64,000 nt of DNA from Dethiobacter sp. (GTDB taxonomy: Bacteria; Bacillota; Dethiobacteria; Dethiobacterales; Dethiobacteraceae). Positions 1 through 12,084 of the stretch are shown here, one piece after another. Positions within the stretch are counted from its first letter, which is position 1, and each line of letters starts with the position of its first letter. The translations under genes and the position numbers were made by a program. The stretch covers positions 38,764-102,763 of the forward strand of contig JAGXTL010000032.1 in assembly GCA_018333635.1 (NCBI GenBank), read 5' to 3'. The notes under the pieces are model-generated. The model was not told where the DNA came from, made no database searches, and saw only the letters and a program-made list of their open reading frames with translations.

Positions 1-2706
<2,706 letters not shown>

Positions 2707-2710
<4 letters not shown>

Positions 2711-3477
2711 GGCGCAACTGCTTTCCAGGCGTTTTGCACAATAGCGGAAAAGACTAGCGGATCAAGGCTGGCACCGCCTACCAAAGCACCGTCAATCTCA
2801 GCATCCCGCAAGAACTCATCAATATTTTCCGGCTTAACACTGCCGCCATATTGAATTCTCAGATCACGTGCCACTTTGAGGCTAAACATCTCGCCAATTA
2901 TTTTGCGGATATGGCGAGCCACCGCAGCTGCATCATGACCGCTGGCTGTCAAACCGCTGCCGATCGCCCAGACAGGCTCATAAGCCACCACTACTCTGCG
3001 CACTTGAGAGGGGTCAAGACCCCTCAAAGCGACGCTAACCTGCTCTCCCACAATACTGTTTGTCTGTTCCGCCTTGCGCTGTTGCAGTGTTTCCCCCACG
3101 CAGACAATAGGCACAAGCTCATGGGCAAAGGCTGCCCTGACTTTGCGAGACACCTGTTGATCCGTTTCGCCAAAAAGTTGACGCCGCTCCGAGTGTCCGA
3201 GAATCACATAGTGCACACCTAAATCTTTCAGCAGCAAAGGTGAAACTTCACCTGTAAACGCCCCGACTGTTTCCCAATACATATTCTGGGCACCAAGCTT
3301 GAAGCCATACATCCGGCATGACTCTGCAATTAAAGCAAGCAAAGGATACGGTGGACAAATTACTGTTTCCAACACGGCTTCTGCCTGCAACTGATTTGCC
3401 AGCTGACTGACAAAGGCTGTTGCCTCTTCACTCGTTTTATGCATTTTCCAGTTGGCGGCAATAATTGGTATCCGCAT
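2707..3477 (-). CDS. tpiA: Triosephosphate isomerase
   Basis: TIM-barrel enzyme of 256 aa that interconverts dihydroxyacetone phosphate and glyceraldehyde 3-phosphate. It starts MRIPIIAANWKMHK with the catalytic lysine in NWKMHK, has the catalytic histidine in ILGHSERR, the catalytic glutamate in VAYEPVWAIGSG and the phosphate-binding GGSVKPEN loop near the end. An AGGAAGGGG ribosome binding site precedes the ATG. It lies 28 bp after pgk and overlaps gpmI by 4 bp. Confidence 0.97.
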
Positions 3478-3505
3478 ATCAAACCCCTTCCTGTGAACTA
3501 CTCAG

Positions 3506-4690
3506 TCAAATCTCTTGCAGAACGGCGATTCCTGGCAGCTCTTTACCCTCCCAAAACTCTAACGTGGCGCCGCCGCCGGTGGAGATGTGCGAAATCTGCT
3601 TGTCCACTCCTGCTTTTTCCACCGCCGCAATCATATCGCCGCCGCCAACAATCGAAAACGCCTCAGACTGCGCAAGAATGTTAAGCAGTTCAATACTCCC
3701 CTGAGCGAAAGCGTCTACCTCATACATGCCCAGCGGGCCGTTCCACAATACAGTGCCTGCCTTACTTACCAAGTCACCATAGCTTTTTCTTGTTTGTGGA
3801 CCAATATCAAGAGCCATTTTTCCTGCCTGCACCGAATCTGCCGCAACAGCTTGGGCGCCAGGCACATCTTGCGGGCTATCTGCCACAATCAAATCGGAAG
3901 GCAATAAAAGGTTTACCTGCAAAGCTGCCGCTTCTTGCATAATTTCAGCGGCAGCCGTTAGCTGATCATCTTCCACCAGCGACTTACCCAACTGATATCC
4001 TTTTGCTTTCAAAAAAGTGTTGGCCATCCCGCCGCCAAGCAAAAGCGTATCAACACTTCTCAGCAGATTATGCAAAACCCCAATTTTATCGGCAATTTTA
4101 CTGCCCCCTACAATGGCTACCAAAGGACGCAGCGGATGATGTACGCTTTTTGAGAGATTTTCTATTTCCGCCACCATCAGCAGTCCTGCTACGGCAGGGA
4201 GGTATTGTCCCACTCCGGTATTGGAGGCGTGTGCCCTATGCGCCGTACCGAAGGCATCGGAAACGAACAGCTCGGCAAGTCCGGCGTATGCCTTGGCAAG
4301 AGTTTCGTCATTACTCTTTTCTCCGGGGTGGAAACGCACATTTTCCAGTAAAAGAAGCTCCCCCGGCTGCAGAGCTGCCGCGGCAAGAGAGACAGCTTCA
4401 CCTACCACTTCATCGACCTTTTGCACATGGTGGCCAAGCAACTGAGAGAGGCGCGCTGCCACCGCGTCCATACGCAGACTTTCATCCGGCTTGCCTTTAG
4501 GACGACCCAAGTGACTAGCTAAAATCACGGCGGCTCCCTGCGCAAGCATATAACGGATAGTGGGCAACGCCGCCCTGATCTTCGTATCGTCGGTAATTTC
4601 ACCCTGTTCATTTCTGGGCACATTAAAATCCACACGCGTAAAGACCCGCTTGCCGGTCAGGTCAATATCTTTCACTGATTTTTTTGTCAA
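3506..4690 (-). CDS. pgk: Phosphoglycerate kinase (TTG start)
   Basis: Phosphoglycerate kinase transfers phosphate from 1,3-bisphosphoglycerate to ADP. The 394-aa product has the N-terminal substrate-binding segments [12 protein letters not shown] and [15 protein letters not shown] and the C-terminal nucleotide-binding [13 protein letters not shown]. The longest frame begins nine bases earlier at a GTG, but that GTG is part of the ribosome binding site GGAGGTG. A TTG at 4688-4690 lies seven bases after GGAGG and gives [16 protein letters not shown], the normal family N-terminus, so I use TTG. A stable hairpin separates it from gap upstream (see 4706-4747). Confidence 0.95.
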   Translation of the reverse strand: MTKKSVKDIDLTGKRVFTRVDFNVPRNEQGEITDDTKIRAALPTIRYMLAQGAAVILASHLGRPKGKPDESLRMDAVAARLSQLLGHHVQKVDEVVGEAVSLAAAALQPGELLLLENVRFHPGEKSNDETLAKAYAGLAELFVSDAFGTAHRAHASNTGVGQYLPAVAGLLMVAEIENLSKSVHHPLRPLVAIVGGSKIADKIGVLHNLLRSVDTLLLGGGMANTFLKAKGYQLGKSLVEDDQLTAAAEIMQEAAALQVNLLLPSDLIVADSPQDVPGAQAVAADSVQAGKMALDIGPQTRKSYGDLVSKAGTVLWNGPLGMYEVDAFAQGSIELLNILAQSEAFSIVGGGDMIAAVEKAGVDKQISHISTGGGATLEFWEGKELPGIAVLQEI

Positions 4691-4705
4691 AGGAAGCACC
4701 TCCGT

Positions 4706-4747
4706 AAAAGAAGCTGCCGCAGTCTGAACACGCAGGCGGCAGCTTTT
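4706..4747 (-). terminator. Hairpin between gap and pgk, possible partial terminator
   Basis: On the minus strand the arms AAAAGCTGCCGC and GCGGCAGCTTCTTTT face each other about 15 nt apart and are followed by TTTTA, directly after the gap stop codon and immediately before the pgk ribosome binding site. It could act as a leaky terminator, or as an RNA processing or stabilising hairpin that sets gap mRNA above the rest of the operon. Which of these applies cannot be decided from sequence. Confidence 0.55.
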
Positions 4748-4751
4748 CTAT

Positions 4752-5759
4752 TTACAAGCCGTGTTTTGCGATAAAGAGAGCCAGGTCAATAACACGGCGA
4801 GCATAAGCATACTCATTATCATACCAAGCGATCACTTTGACCAGATTATCCTGCACTACCATGGTGGAAAGGGCGTCTACCACGCTAGAACGCGGATCCC
4901 CTTTGTAATCCACAGAAACGAGCGGTTCATCAGAAACACCTAGAATTCCTTTCATTCGACCGTCAGCAGCTTTACGAAAAGCATTATTAACCTGTTCTGT
5001 TGTGACAGAATTGTCCAGTTCAGCCACGAGATCAACTAATGAGACGGTGGGCGTCGGCACCCGAATTGCTAAACCGTCTACTCTGCCGCGAATCCCCGGC
5101 ATGACTATAGAGACAGCGCGCGCCGCTCCTGTGGTAGTTGGAATCATGGACAAGGCGGCTGCTCTGGCGCGTCGCAAATCACTATGTGCCAAATCCAAAA
5201 TCCTCTGGTCGTTAGTATATGCATGTATAGTCGTCATTAACCCTTTCTTAAAGCCAAACTCATCATCCAGCACTTTGCAAACCGGTGCCAGACAATTGGT
5301 GGTGCAGGAAGCATTAGAAATGACATGGTGATTGGCTGGATCATACTTATCCTCGTTTACCCCCATTACGATAGTATAATCTTCCCCTTTAGCCGGGGCT
5401 GTAATAATAACTTTCTTTGCACTGCCGCCCAGTTGTTTTCCCGCTTCCAGGGCATCACTAAACGACCCTGTAGCTTCAATCACGATCTCTACACCATAGT
5501 CGCCCCAGTTAAGGTTTGCGGGATGACGATCAGCCAGGATTTTTACTTCCCGCCCATTTAACAAAAGCGCATTTTTCAGTGGCTCTACATCGTAGGGCGT
5601 GCGGCCGTAGAGCGAATCATACTGTAAAAGATGAGCGAGCATCTTTGGGTCTCGCGTACTATTAAAAGCTACCATTTCCAGCTCAGGATGTTCCTCTACA
5701 AGCCGGATACATGCGCGTCCGATCCGGCCAAAACCGTTTACACCGATTTTAATCGTCAT
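4752..5759 (-). CDS. gap: Glyceraldehyde-3-phosphate dehydrogenase, type I
   Basis: NAD-dependent phosphorylating dehydrogenase of glycolysis, 335 aa. The Rossmann motif GVNGFGRIGR is at the N-terminus, the catalytic cysteine is in SNASCTTNCLAP at about residue 150, and TTTGAARAV and the C-terminal WYDNEYAYARR segment are intact. The ATG is preceded by GGGAGG. It is the first gene of the glycolytic run. In Bacillus and many clostridia the central glycolytic repressor gene cggR lies just upstream of gap. Here the upstream neighbour is rpoN and no cggR is present. The gap promoter must lie in the 242-bp intergenic space; only an A/T-rich -10-like TATTAT/TATATT stretch is visible and no good -35. 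Confidence 0.97.
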   Translation of the reverse strand: MTIKIGVNGFGRIGRACIRLVEEHPELEMVAFNSTRDPKMLAHLLQYDSLYGRTPYDVEPLKNALLLNGREVKILADRHPANLNWGDYGVEIVIEATGSFSDALEAGKQLGGSAKKVIITAPAKGEDYTIVMGVNEDKYDPANHHVISNASCTTNCLAPVCKVLDDEFGFKKGLMTTIHAYTNDQRILDLAHSDLRRARAAALSMIPTTTGAARAVSIVMPGIRGRVDGLAIRVPTPTVSLVDLVAELDNSVTTEQVNNAFRKAADGRMKGILGVSDEPLVSVDYKGDPRSSVVDALSTMVVQDNLVKVIAWYDNEYAYARRVIDLALFIAKHGL

Positions 5760-5816
5760 TTTATTGCCTCCCTAAAATATAATATTTAAAGCATAGCTTA
5801 TCTTTTTAGACACCCG

Positions 5817-5850
5817 ACCCTCACCCTAACCCTCTCCCAGTGGGAGAGAG
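5817..5850. repeat. REP-like palindromic repeat
   Basis: ACCCTCACCCTAACCCTCTCCC followed by AGTGGGAGAGAG forms a GC-rich partial palindrome. It belongs to the same family as copies at about 25.9-26.2, 29.3, 44.8, 45.3, 45.6 and 51.06 kb. It sits between rpoN and gap, upstream of the gap start. Confidence 0.75.
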
Positions 5851-5964
5851 GATTTTTCTGGAGGTTTGCCTGCTAACACTAATCTCTCGCCTCACTCGCC
5901 CTTCACGCAGAGGCAAAAGCCGCATAGATAATTCGCTAATGAAAGCTAAATTCCTGCCGCACCC

Positions 5965-6000
5965 GGAGAAAAGGATGTGCCTCCGCACATCCTTTTCTCC
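5965..6000 (-). terminator. Perfect 16-bp hairpin after rpoN
   Basis: Two 16-nt perfect inverted arms (GGAGAAAAGGATGTGC and its complement) flank a 4-nt loop, starting two bases after the rpoN stop codon. The stem contains a TTTT run but no U tract follows it, so it is either a terminator or a 3' stabilising structure for rpoN mRNA. Confidence 0.6.
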
Positions 6001-6001
6001 G

Positions 6002-7399
6002 CTAAATACGTTTTCTCCTGGTGGATGAAGGAATAGCCAACTCCTCCCGATATTTTGCCACAGTACGACGGGAAAGCAGAATGTCGCGCCTAGCCAGCAA
6101 CACCACCAATTTCTGGTCGCTCAGCGGCCTATGGGCATTTTCGGCATTAATCAGTTCGCGCAAATGGCTCTTGATTGATTCCGAGGAAACAGCTGTGCCG
6201 TGAAAATCTTCCACGCCTGAACAGAAGAAAAATTTTAAGGGGAAAACACCTCGCGGCGTTTGCACAAACTTGTTAGCCGCCGCCCTGCTGACTGTGGACT
6301 CGTGCACCCCAATGTTATCAGCAATCTGGCGAAGAATTAACGGTTTTAAATGCTTAATCCCTTCATCGAAAAAGCTGCGCTGCATTTCCACAATACTTGC
6401 TGTAACACGATACAAAGTTAACCGACGCTGTTCTATGCTGCGCAGCAGCCAGAGCGCCGAGTCCAGACTATTTTTAATAAAAGAGTTAGTACTGGGTTCA
6501 CTGCTTTCTGTCCCTAATAGTGCTCGATAATAGGGGTTAACAGAAAGACGGGGCGTGGATTGCTCATTAACCAGCACAATATATTCCCCTGCCACCTTTT
6601 CCACTACCACATCGGGCACAACATAACGCACATCACAAACATCACCAATCAGCCGGCCCGGTTTTGGTTCGAGCGTACGAATATAATCCAGCGCTGCCTG
6701 CACTTCGGCCGGCTCAACGCCTAGTTCAGCAGCAACTTTTTTGCACTTATTTTCGGCTACATCCGCCAAATACGAGCTGATGATTCTAATGGCCAACGGG
6801 TGGGCATCGCCCCGTTCCTGGATTTGCAACAGCAGGCACTCCTGCAAATTGCGGGCACCAACTCCGATAGGGTCAAATTTTTGAATGATGGCCAACACGG
6901 CGACAATTTCAGACTGCTCTACACCAATCAATAGCGCCAGTTCGCCGGTATCTCCTTTTAAATAGCCATGCTGGTCAATGTTGCCGACTAAAAATTCGCC
7001 GATTCGCTTTTCAGTGGAAGAAAGCTTGCAAAGTCCCAGCTGGAAAAGCAGATGCTCCTGGAGCGTCGGCTCCTTGCTCAAAAAGTAATCAAATCCCAGC
7101 TCATTTTCGTTTTGCCTCAAGCGGAAAGAGGGCAGATGCTCAAAGCCTTCGTCACGCAAATACTCCAACCAGTCAATAGGGTCTTTCTCCAACCCTTCAT
7201 TAGCCGCTAATTCATCTGTCCGCTTCTCCCCGTCCTCGCCTTCCTCAATTTCCAGCGCAGGATTGCTGAGCAGTTCATTCTGGACATAGGCTTGCAGCTC
7301 CAGCGCAGAAAGCTGCAGCAAATTAATAGCTTGCTGCAGTTCAGGCGTCATAATCAGCTTCTGTGATTGCTCCAGCTTAAGATCATAGGAAATCCGCAT
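6002..7399 (-). CDS. rpoN: RNA polymerase sigma-54 factor
   Basis: Alternative sigma factor (SigL/RpoN) that needs bacterial enhancer-binding activators. The 465-aa protein has the glutamine- and leucine-rich region I at the N-terminus (LEQSQKLIMTPELQQAINLLQLS), an acidic region II near residues 50-75, the core-binding domain, a helix-turn-helix near residue 365 (ADNIGVHESTVSRAAANK) and the C-terminal RpoN box (SRRTVAKYREELAIPSS). The ATG at 7399 fits the family start. It lies between whiA (164 bp upstream) and gap, the position where several clostridia also keep rpoN beside the glycolytic genes. No enhancer-binding protein is in the window, so its regulon here is unknown. Confidence 0.96.
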   Translation of the reverse strand: MRISYDLKLEQSQKLIMTPELQQAINLLQLSALELQAYVQNELLSNPALEIEEGEDGEKRTDELAANEGLEKDPIDWLEYLRDEGFEHLPSFRLRQNENELGFDYFLSKEPTLQEHLLFQLGLCKLSSTEKRIGEFLVGNIDQHGYLKGDTGELALLIGVEQSEIVAVLAIIQKFDPIGVGARNLQECLLLQIQERGDAHPLAIRIISSYLADVAENKCKKVAAELGVEPAEVQAALDYIRTLEPKPGRLIGDVCDVRYVVPDVVVEKVAGEYIVLVNEQSTPRLSVNPYYRALLGTESSEPSTNSFIKNSLDSALWLLRSIEQRRLTLYRVTASIVEMQRSFFDEGIKHLKPLILRQIADNIGVHESTVSRAAANKFVQTPRGVFPLKFFFCSGVEDFHGTAVSSESIKSHLRELINAENAHRPLSDQKLVVLLARRDILLSRRTVAKYREELAIPSSTRRKRI

Positions 7400-7563
7400 T
7401 ACGGTATCTCCTTTGCGTATTTGTGAAAGCTCAGTACAATTCTAACGCCACAAAAAGATGCCTGACGAAGAAAAAGTTTAAGTGTTTTCAGACTATTTAC
7501 AATTCGCCAATGCTACGCAAAAATCCTGCCAACTTATTAAGATATTCTATTTTGCGGCTTGAA

Positions 7564-8517
7564 TCAGATAGAACATTTACCACATTTCTTATTTATAATT
7601 TTGTTAGAAATTCTTTCCAGCTTACGCATTCTGTGATTGACACCGGATTTCCCCAGCTTTGGCTCAAGCATCTCACCTAACTCCTGAAGACTAGCTTCCG
7701 GATGCTGCAAGCGCAGCTTTGCTAATTGCTGGAGCGGCGGCTCCAGTGCAGCAAGCCCGATAGAATCGTCGATGACGCGAATAAGCTCTGCCTGCTTTAC
7801 CGCAGCTTCCACAATTTTATTTACATTGGCAGTTTCGAAGTTAACTAAACGGTTAATTCGGTTGCGGATATCTTTTAAAATACGAATGTTTTCAAAGTTA
7901 AGCAAAGCAGAATGAGCTCCAATCACATTTAGAAAAGCCACAATCTGTTCGCTGTCTTTCAGATAAACCAAGTAGCCGTTTTTTCTGGTGATAACCTTAG
8001 CCTTTAAGCCAAAGGTCTCAATGAGAGCGGCCAAATCATCAGCCTGCTGTTGATAGTCAGCAAATATCTCCAGATGGTATGAATTTTCCGGGTTAGACAC
8101 GGAGCCTGCAGCTAAAAAAGCGCCGCGCAAATAAGCCCTGCCACAGCATTTTCCTTTTTTTATCTGTTCAGCCAACTCTTGAACAAATGCACCGCCACAC
8201 ATTAAGCCCAGTTCCGTCAACACCTCACGAACACGAAATGGTTCCGAGATGCGGATAAGATAAACATTGTTCTTCCGCAGCCTGATCTTTCTACGCACCA
8301 ACAGCTCTGAACTGAGGCAAAAGAGCTGCTTGAAAAGAGAAAAAATCCGGCGAGCTATGGCCGGGTTGGATGTAACCACATTTAAAGAAAGCCGCTTGCC
8401 TGAAAGCTGGATATTGCCGCTTAAGCGGATAAATGCGATCAATTCAGCAGCCTGGCAACATTCTTTGCCAAATTCACGACGGGTCAGTTCATTTTTCGCC
8501 TGCAGGGCGTATGTCAC
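7564..8517 (-). CDS. whiA: Sporulation/division regulator WhiA
   Basis: WhiA is a DNA-binding protein with an N-terminal LAGLIDADG-homing-endonuclease-like fold and a C-terminal helix-turn-helix. It affects cell division and chromosome segregation in Bacillota and sporulation in actinomycetes. The product is 317 aa. YLRGAFLAAGSVSNPE matches the LAGLIDADG-type segment, and the HTH is near LAKLRLQHPEASLQELGEML. The longest frame starts at a GTG (8526) that is part of the GGGGAGAGGTG ribosome binding site; the GTG at 8517 is eight bases downstream and gives VTYALQAKNELTRREF, which aligns with the family N-terminus. It overlaps yvcK by 29 bp, which suggests tight coupling. Confidence 0.94.
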   Translation of the reverse strand: MTYALQAKNELTRREFGKECCQAAELIAFIRLSGNIQLSGKRLSLNVVTSNPAIARRIFSLFKQLFCLSSELLVRRKIRLRKNNVYLIRISEPFRVREVLTELGLMCGGAFVQELAEQIKKGKCCGRAYLRGAFLAAGSVSNPENSYHLEIFADYQQQADDLAALIETFGLKAKVITRKNGYLVYLKDSEQIVAFLNVIGAHSALLNFENIRILKDIRNRINRLVNFETANVNKIVEAAVKQAELIRVIDDSIGLAALEPPLQQLAKLRLQHPEASLQELGEMLEPKLGKSGVNHRMRKLERISNKIINKKCGKCSI

Positions 8518-9661
8518 GCAACACACCTCTCCCCGTGTGGATTAAATGATGCACTAAACCTCTCTTCCCAACATTAGCCTTACTAAACATCAAATCTTGC
8601 GAAAAAATAATTTTAGCCAATTCTTCCGAATCATGGCGGACAAGCTCGTGATGCGACATCAGATTGCCCGACAGTATGCTCACACCCATCTGTCCTAAAC
8701 GCTCAACATCAGGAAGCACCGGAACAGACCCTTCATGCCGGTATTTGTCTAGCAAAGAGGCAGGAATATCGAGATTGTTATTAACTAAAACCAGATCAAA
8801 AAGGCCGGGCCCCACATGTTCATCAATTGCCTGCAGATGATCGGCTGCCGTGTATCCATCCGTTTCTCCCGGCTGGGTCATCACATTACAGATATATACT
8901 TTCCTCGCTTTGCTTTCCCTGATGGCTGTCGCAGCACCCGGCACCAGCAGATTAGCCAGTACACTGGTATACAGGCTGCCGGGACCTACCAAGACAATTT
9001 CCGCTTCGCGAATGGCTTGAGCTGCCGCCGGATAAATTTGCGACGTATCCGGGTCCAAGAAAAGCCGGCAAATTTGCCCGCGCTCTGCAGTGATGCGACT
9101 TTCCCCACGAATCACGCGACCGCCAGAAAAGTGCGCCACCAGATTCACATTGTCGAGAGTTACCGGCAGCACTTCTCCTTTGACTGCCAGCACACGACTG
9201 GCGACTGACAGCGCTTCTTCAAAGCCAAACTCATCACTAAGCGCTGCCAGAAACAAATTCCCCAGATTATGCCCGTGCAACCCTTCTATTGCGGCAAAGC
9301 GATATTGAAATACCTTTTCCAGCAGTGGTTCAGTATTAGCCAGCGCCAGCAAGCAATTGCGGATATCCCCGGGAGGCAGGATAGCCAACTTTTCGCGCAA
9401 ACGACCTGAGCTTCCCCCATCGTCTGTGACATTAACGATAGCCGATAGATTCGAGCTATATTTCTTTAACCCCCGCAGCAGTGCGGAAAGCCCGGTGCCG
9501 CCACCGATGGCTGCTATCTTGGCGCCGTTTTCACGGCAATATTTTTGATAAGGAGTTTCGCCTAGTTCCATGCCTTTCTCGCGCCGCCCGCCATGGCGGT
9601 GCTGCAACAAGATGGCTGCTCCGCCTACAGCCAAGCCTAATAAAAAGTCGCGAATTTGCAT
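8489..9661 (-). CDS. yvcK: Gluconeogenesis factor YvcK/CofD-like
   Basis: YvcK family protein, related in fold to the CofD 2-phospho-L-lactate transferase and known to bind UDP-sugars. In Bacillus it is needed for growth on gluconeogenic carbon sources and for correct PBP1 placement. The 390-aa product has an N-terminal hydrophobic segment (about residues 5-18), then the signature GGGTGLSALLRGLK and VNVTDDGGSSGRLR, and later CNVMTQPGETDGY. A TTG six bases upstream is possible, but the ATG at 9661 has better spacing (9 nt) from GAGGAG. It is second in the rapZ-yvcK-whiA set. Confidence 0.95.
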   Translation of the reverse strand: MQIRDFLLGLAVGGAAILLQHRHGGRREKGMELGETPYQKYCRENGAKIAAIGGGTGLSALLRGLKKYSSNLSAIVNVTDDGGSSGRLREKLAILPPGDIRNCLLALANTEPLLEKVFQYRFAAIEGLHGHNLGNLFLAALSDEFGFEEALSVASRVLAVKGEVLPVTLDNVNLVAHFSGGRVIRGESRITAERGQICRLFLDPDTSQIYPAAAQAIREAEIVLVGPGSLYTSVLANLLVPGAATAIRESKARKVYICNVMTQPGETDGYTAADHLQAIDEHVGPGLFDLVLVNNNLDIPASLLDKYRHEGSVPVLPDVERLGQMGVSILSGNLMSHHELVRHDSEELAKIIFSQDLMFSKANVGKRGLVHHLIHTGRGVLRDIRPAGEK

Positions 9662-9680
9662 CGTCAAATTCTCCTCAAAC

Positions 9681-10547
9681 TCAAGACTTATTGATGTCCC
9701 TATTCTCTTTTACCACGCGGTAATTTTTCCCTTTGAGAATTTTCTCCAACTCATTTACTATTGAGACGGAACGATGCTTGCCTCCGGTACAGCCAATGGC
9801 TATAACAAGTTGCGGTTTCCCTTCTTTAACATAGCAAGGCACAAGAAACTGAATCATGTCCACCAGCTTTTGAAAAAATTTATGGGTGATTGCCCACTTC
9901 CAAACGTATTCTTTGACTTCCTCGCTATTGCCTGTCAACGGCCGCAGATGCTCAACATAGTGAGGGTTAGGCAGAAAGCGAACATCAAAAACCAAATCAG
10001 CATCCAGGGGGATCCCGTATTTGAAACCGAAAGCTACCAACGTAATTAAAATATTCTCCTGTTCACTGTCCGGTGCATAAAGCGAGGTAATCTCTTCTTT
10101 AAGCTGATGAGGAGTAAGCATTGTGGTATCTATTATTTTATCTGCTTTACTGCGAATTTGTGCCAACAGCCTTTTTTCTTCCTTAATTCCCTCAGCAATG
10201 CTGCCCTTTGCAGCGAGCGGATGGCGCCGGCGCGTCTCCTTAAATCGGCGAATCAACGACTCATCATCAGCCTCCAGGAAGATAATCTCGTAATCGAAGC
10301 CGACTTCTTCCAGCATTTGTAATGCCTCATGCAGGCTGTCAAAAAACTCGCCGCCACGAATATCAGAGACTAAGGCAATGCGGTTAATTTTTCCCTCCGA
10401 ATGGGCCGCTAACTCGGCAAATTTAGGAATTAGCATGGGCGGCAAGTTGTCGATGCAAAAATAACCCAGATCTTCAAAACTGCGAATCGCCTGACTTTTC
10501 CCTGCCCCGGAAAGCCCGGTGATTAACACAAATCGGATATTTTCCAA
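9681..10547 (-). CDS. rapZ: RNase adapter / nucleotide-binding protein RapZ
   Basis: RapZ (YvcJ) is a P-loop protein. In enterobacteria it targets the small RNA GlmZ for cleavage; in Bacillus it binds and hydrolyses nucleotides, and an RNA role is not settled. The Walker A motif is GLSGAGKS close to the N-terminus, followed by FEDLGYFCIDNLPP, and the C-terminal domain carries IGCTGGKHRSV. A GTG start at 10598 would add 17 poorly conserved residues. The TTG at 10547 lies eight bases after GGGGAGG and gives a product of 288 aa, the family length, so I prefer it. The yvcK start follows 19 bp after its stop. Confidence 0.93.
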   Translation of the reverse strand: MENIRFVLITGLSGAGKSQAIRSFEDLGYFCIDNLPPMLIPKFAELAAHSEGKINRIALVSDIRGGEFFDSLHEALQMLEEVGFDYEIIFLEADDESLIRRFKETRRRHPLAAKGSIAEGIKEEKRLLAQIRSKADKIIDTTMLTPHQLKEEITSLYAPDSEQENILITLVAFGFKYGIPLDADLVFDVRFLPNPHYVEHLRPLTGNSEEVKEYVWKWAITHKFFQKLVDMIQFLVPCYVKEGKPQLVIAIGCTGGKHRSVSIVNELEKILKGKNYRVVKENRDINKS

Positions 10548-10625
10548 CTTCTTCGCCTCCCCATTTTCTAAATGCCCTTTTGAACTGTTTCGGCTCACAC
10601 CATCGTTTTCCCTCTTTTAGAGACT

Positions 10626-11357
10626 CTATTTTTCCAGATTAACGATTCGCTCTTCAGGAATATTCAGGCGCCGGATTAATTGATAAGCTTGAGAAAAATC
10701 GCCTACACGCTCCGGTACGTGCGCATCACTGCTGAGCAAAAAGCGGACTCCGGTAGGGAGAGCCTCCCTGATATAAGGATCTAACTCACTGCCATAGGAG
10801 CTGTTAATTTCTAAAGATGTACCGTATTCCTTACAAACGCGACCCAGTTCCGCAGTATCAATATCAATCTGCAGCCCTGGATGGGTAATAGCGGCTATGG
10901 GATAACGCCGCACCGCAGCAGTAATTGCCGCAGTATTAGCTGCACGCAGCAGCGCAGAACTTGTTTTCGTCCAGCCGGAGCAAAAATTGCGCACCCCCTG
11001 CCATAAAAAAGCCAGGCTCCGGGGACGGACCATTTTATGATAGCCGACAAGCAGAAAATCGAGTTCACGCAAAATAGCGGCGGAAACGTCAATTGTGCCG
11101 TCAGTATCAACGATATTTGCCTCCACTCCAAAAAGAATCTTTATCTCAGGATATTTATGGCGTAACGCTTCAATTTCATTTTTCATCCGCCTAAAGGCCT
11201 CAACCCCGCCAATCCCGATAAAAAAATGGTTGGGACCGTGGTCTGCTATCCCCACCGCCTGCAAGCCACGCTTCATTGCCACACACACATTATCCTCAAT
11301 AGTTCCTTTCCCATGACTATAAGCGGTGTGAGTATGTAAATCAGTAATTGCCTGCAT
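10626..11357 (-). CDS. PHP-domain phosphoesterase (YcdX-like), copy 1
   Basis: PHP-fold metal-dependent phosphatase or phosphoesterase of 243 aa. Metal ligands are visible in order: TDLHTHT (HxH), ADHGPNH, a glutamate in GVEANI, HKM near 115, ITHPG and SSDAHVPE near the C-terminus, with the overall layout of YcdX-type proteins. The substrate is unknown. It follows the Crp/Fnr gene by 40 bp and precedes rapZ. A second PHP protein of the same type lies on the other side of the Crp/Fnr gene. Confidence 0.88.
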   Translation of the reverse strand: MQAITDLHTHTAYSHGKGTIEDNVCVAMKRGLQAVGIADHGPNHFFIGIGGVEAFRRMKNEIEALRHKYPEIKILFGVEANIVDTDGTIDVSAAILRELDFLLVGYHKMVRPRSLAFLWQGVRNFCSGWTKTSSALLRAANTAAITAAVRRYPIAAITHPGLQIDIDTAELGRVCKEYGTSLEINSSYGSELDPYIREALPTGVRFLLSSDAHVPERVGDFSQAYQLIRRLNIPEERIVNLEK

Positions 11358-11360
11358 AAA

Positions 11361-11393
11361 ACAAAAGGCACCCCCTTACTAGGTAGTGTGCCC
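11361..11393 (-). terminator. Weak hairpin with T-rich tail between crp-like gene and PHP gene
   Basis: On the minus strand GGCAC and GTGCC arms are followed by TTTTGTTTT, just after the Crp/Fnr stop. The 3' arm contains the AAGGGGGTG ribosome binding site of the next gene, so folding could limit both transcription and translation of the PHP gene. The stem is short. Confidence 0.4.
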
Positions 11394-11397
11394 AAAA

Positions 11398-12084
11398 TCA
11401 TGTCCAATCACAGAGTTTTTCCTCATCGCGGATGATAATACGTTGCTTGTCGAGTGTTAAAATTCCGTCTTTTTGGAAACGACTTAAAATCCTAGTCACC
11501 GTCTCTCTGGAAGTGCCAATCATGCTGGCCATCTCCTGCCTGGTCAATTCCAGGTCGAGCAGCACTCCATCTCCGGTTCTTATCCCTTCACGCCGACTAA
11601 ACTGCAACAAAAATCCGGCCAGTCTCCCGTAGGCATCGTGAAGCGCCAAATCACGGATCAATAGCTGGGCTTGGCGCAGACGCCTGCTCATGATCTGCAG
11701 CAGTTTCACGGCAAGAGTCGGCTGACTCTGCAGCAACTTTCCCATATCAGTACTGCGCAAAAGCCAGCAGGTTGAATCCTCCGCCGCTTCTGCCGTGGCC
11801 GGATAAGGCCCTTGATCAAATAAAATTACCTCAGCGAAAATATCGCCGTCTTTTAAAATCTGCAGAATCTGTTGGCGTCCGTCTACGCTGGCTTTACTAA
11901 TTTTAATCCGACCTTGCCGGATAACAAAAAGAGCCTCACCTTTATCGCCTTCCAAAAACAGCACTGTCCCTTTCGGATAAAACCTTTCAATCATCACACA
12001 GGCTACAGTTTCCAATTCTGCCACAGAAAGACCCTCAAAAAAAGGTGCTTTTTGCAAGGATTCCGCATTTTTAGAGAAACTCAT
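11398..12084 (-). CDS. Crp/Fnr family transcriptional regulator
   Basis: Regulator of 228 aa with an N-terminal cyclic-nucleotide-binding-type beta-roll (about residues 20-130, with FLEGDKGEALFVIRQGRIKI) and a C-terminal winged helix-turn-helix (LTRQEMASMIGTSRETVTRIL). There is no N-terminal cysteine cluster of the FNR type, so oxygen sensing through an iron-sulfur cluster is unlikely; the effector is unknown. A TTG at 12105 would extend it, but the ATG at 12084 is correctly placed behind GGGGGGAGG. It overlaps the upstream PHP gene by 14 bp. Confidence 0.92.
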   Translation of the reverse strand: MSFSKNAESLQKAPFFEGLSVAELETVACVMIERFYPKGTVLFLEGDKGEALFVIRQGRIKISKASVDGRQQILQILKDGDIFAEVILFDQGPYPATAEAAEDSTCWLLRSTDMGKLLQSQPTLAVKLLQIMSRRLRQAQLLIRDLALHDAYGRLAGFLLQFSRREGIRTGDGVLLDLELTRQEMASMIGTSRETVTRILSRFQKDGILTLDKQRIIIRDEEKLCDWT

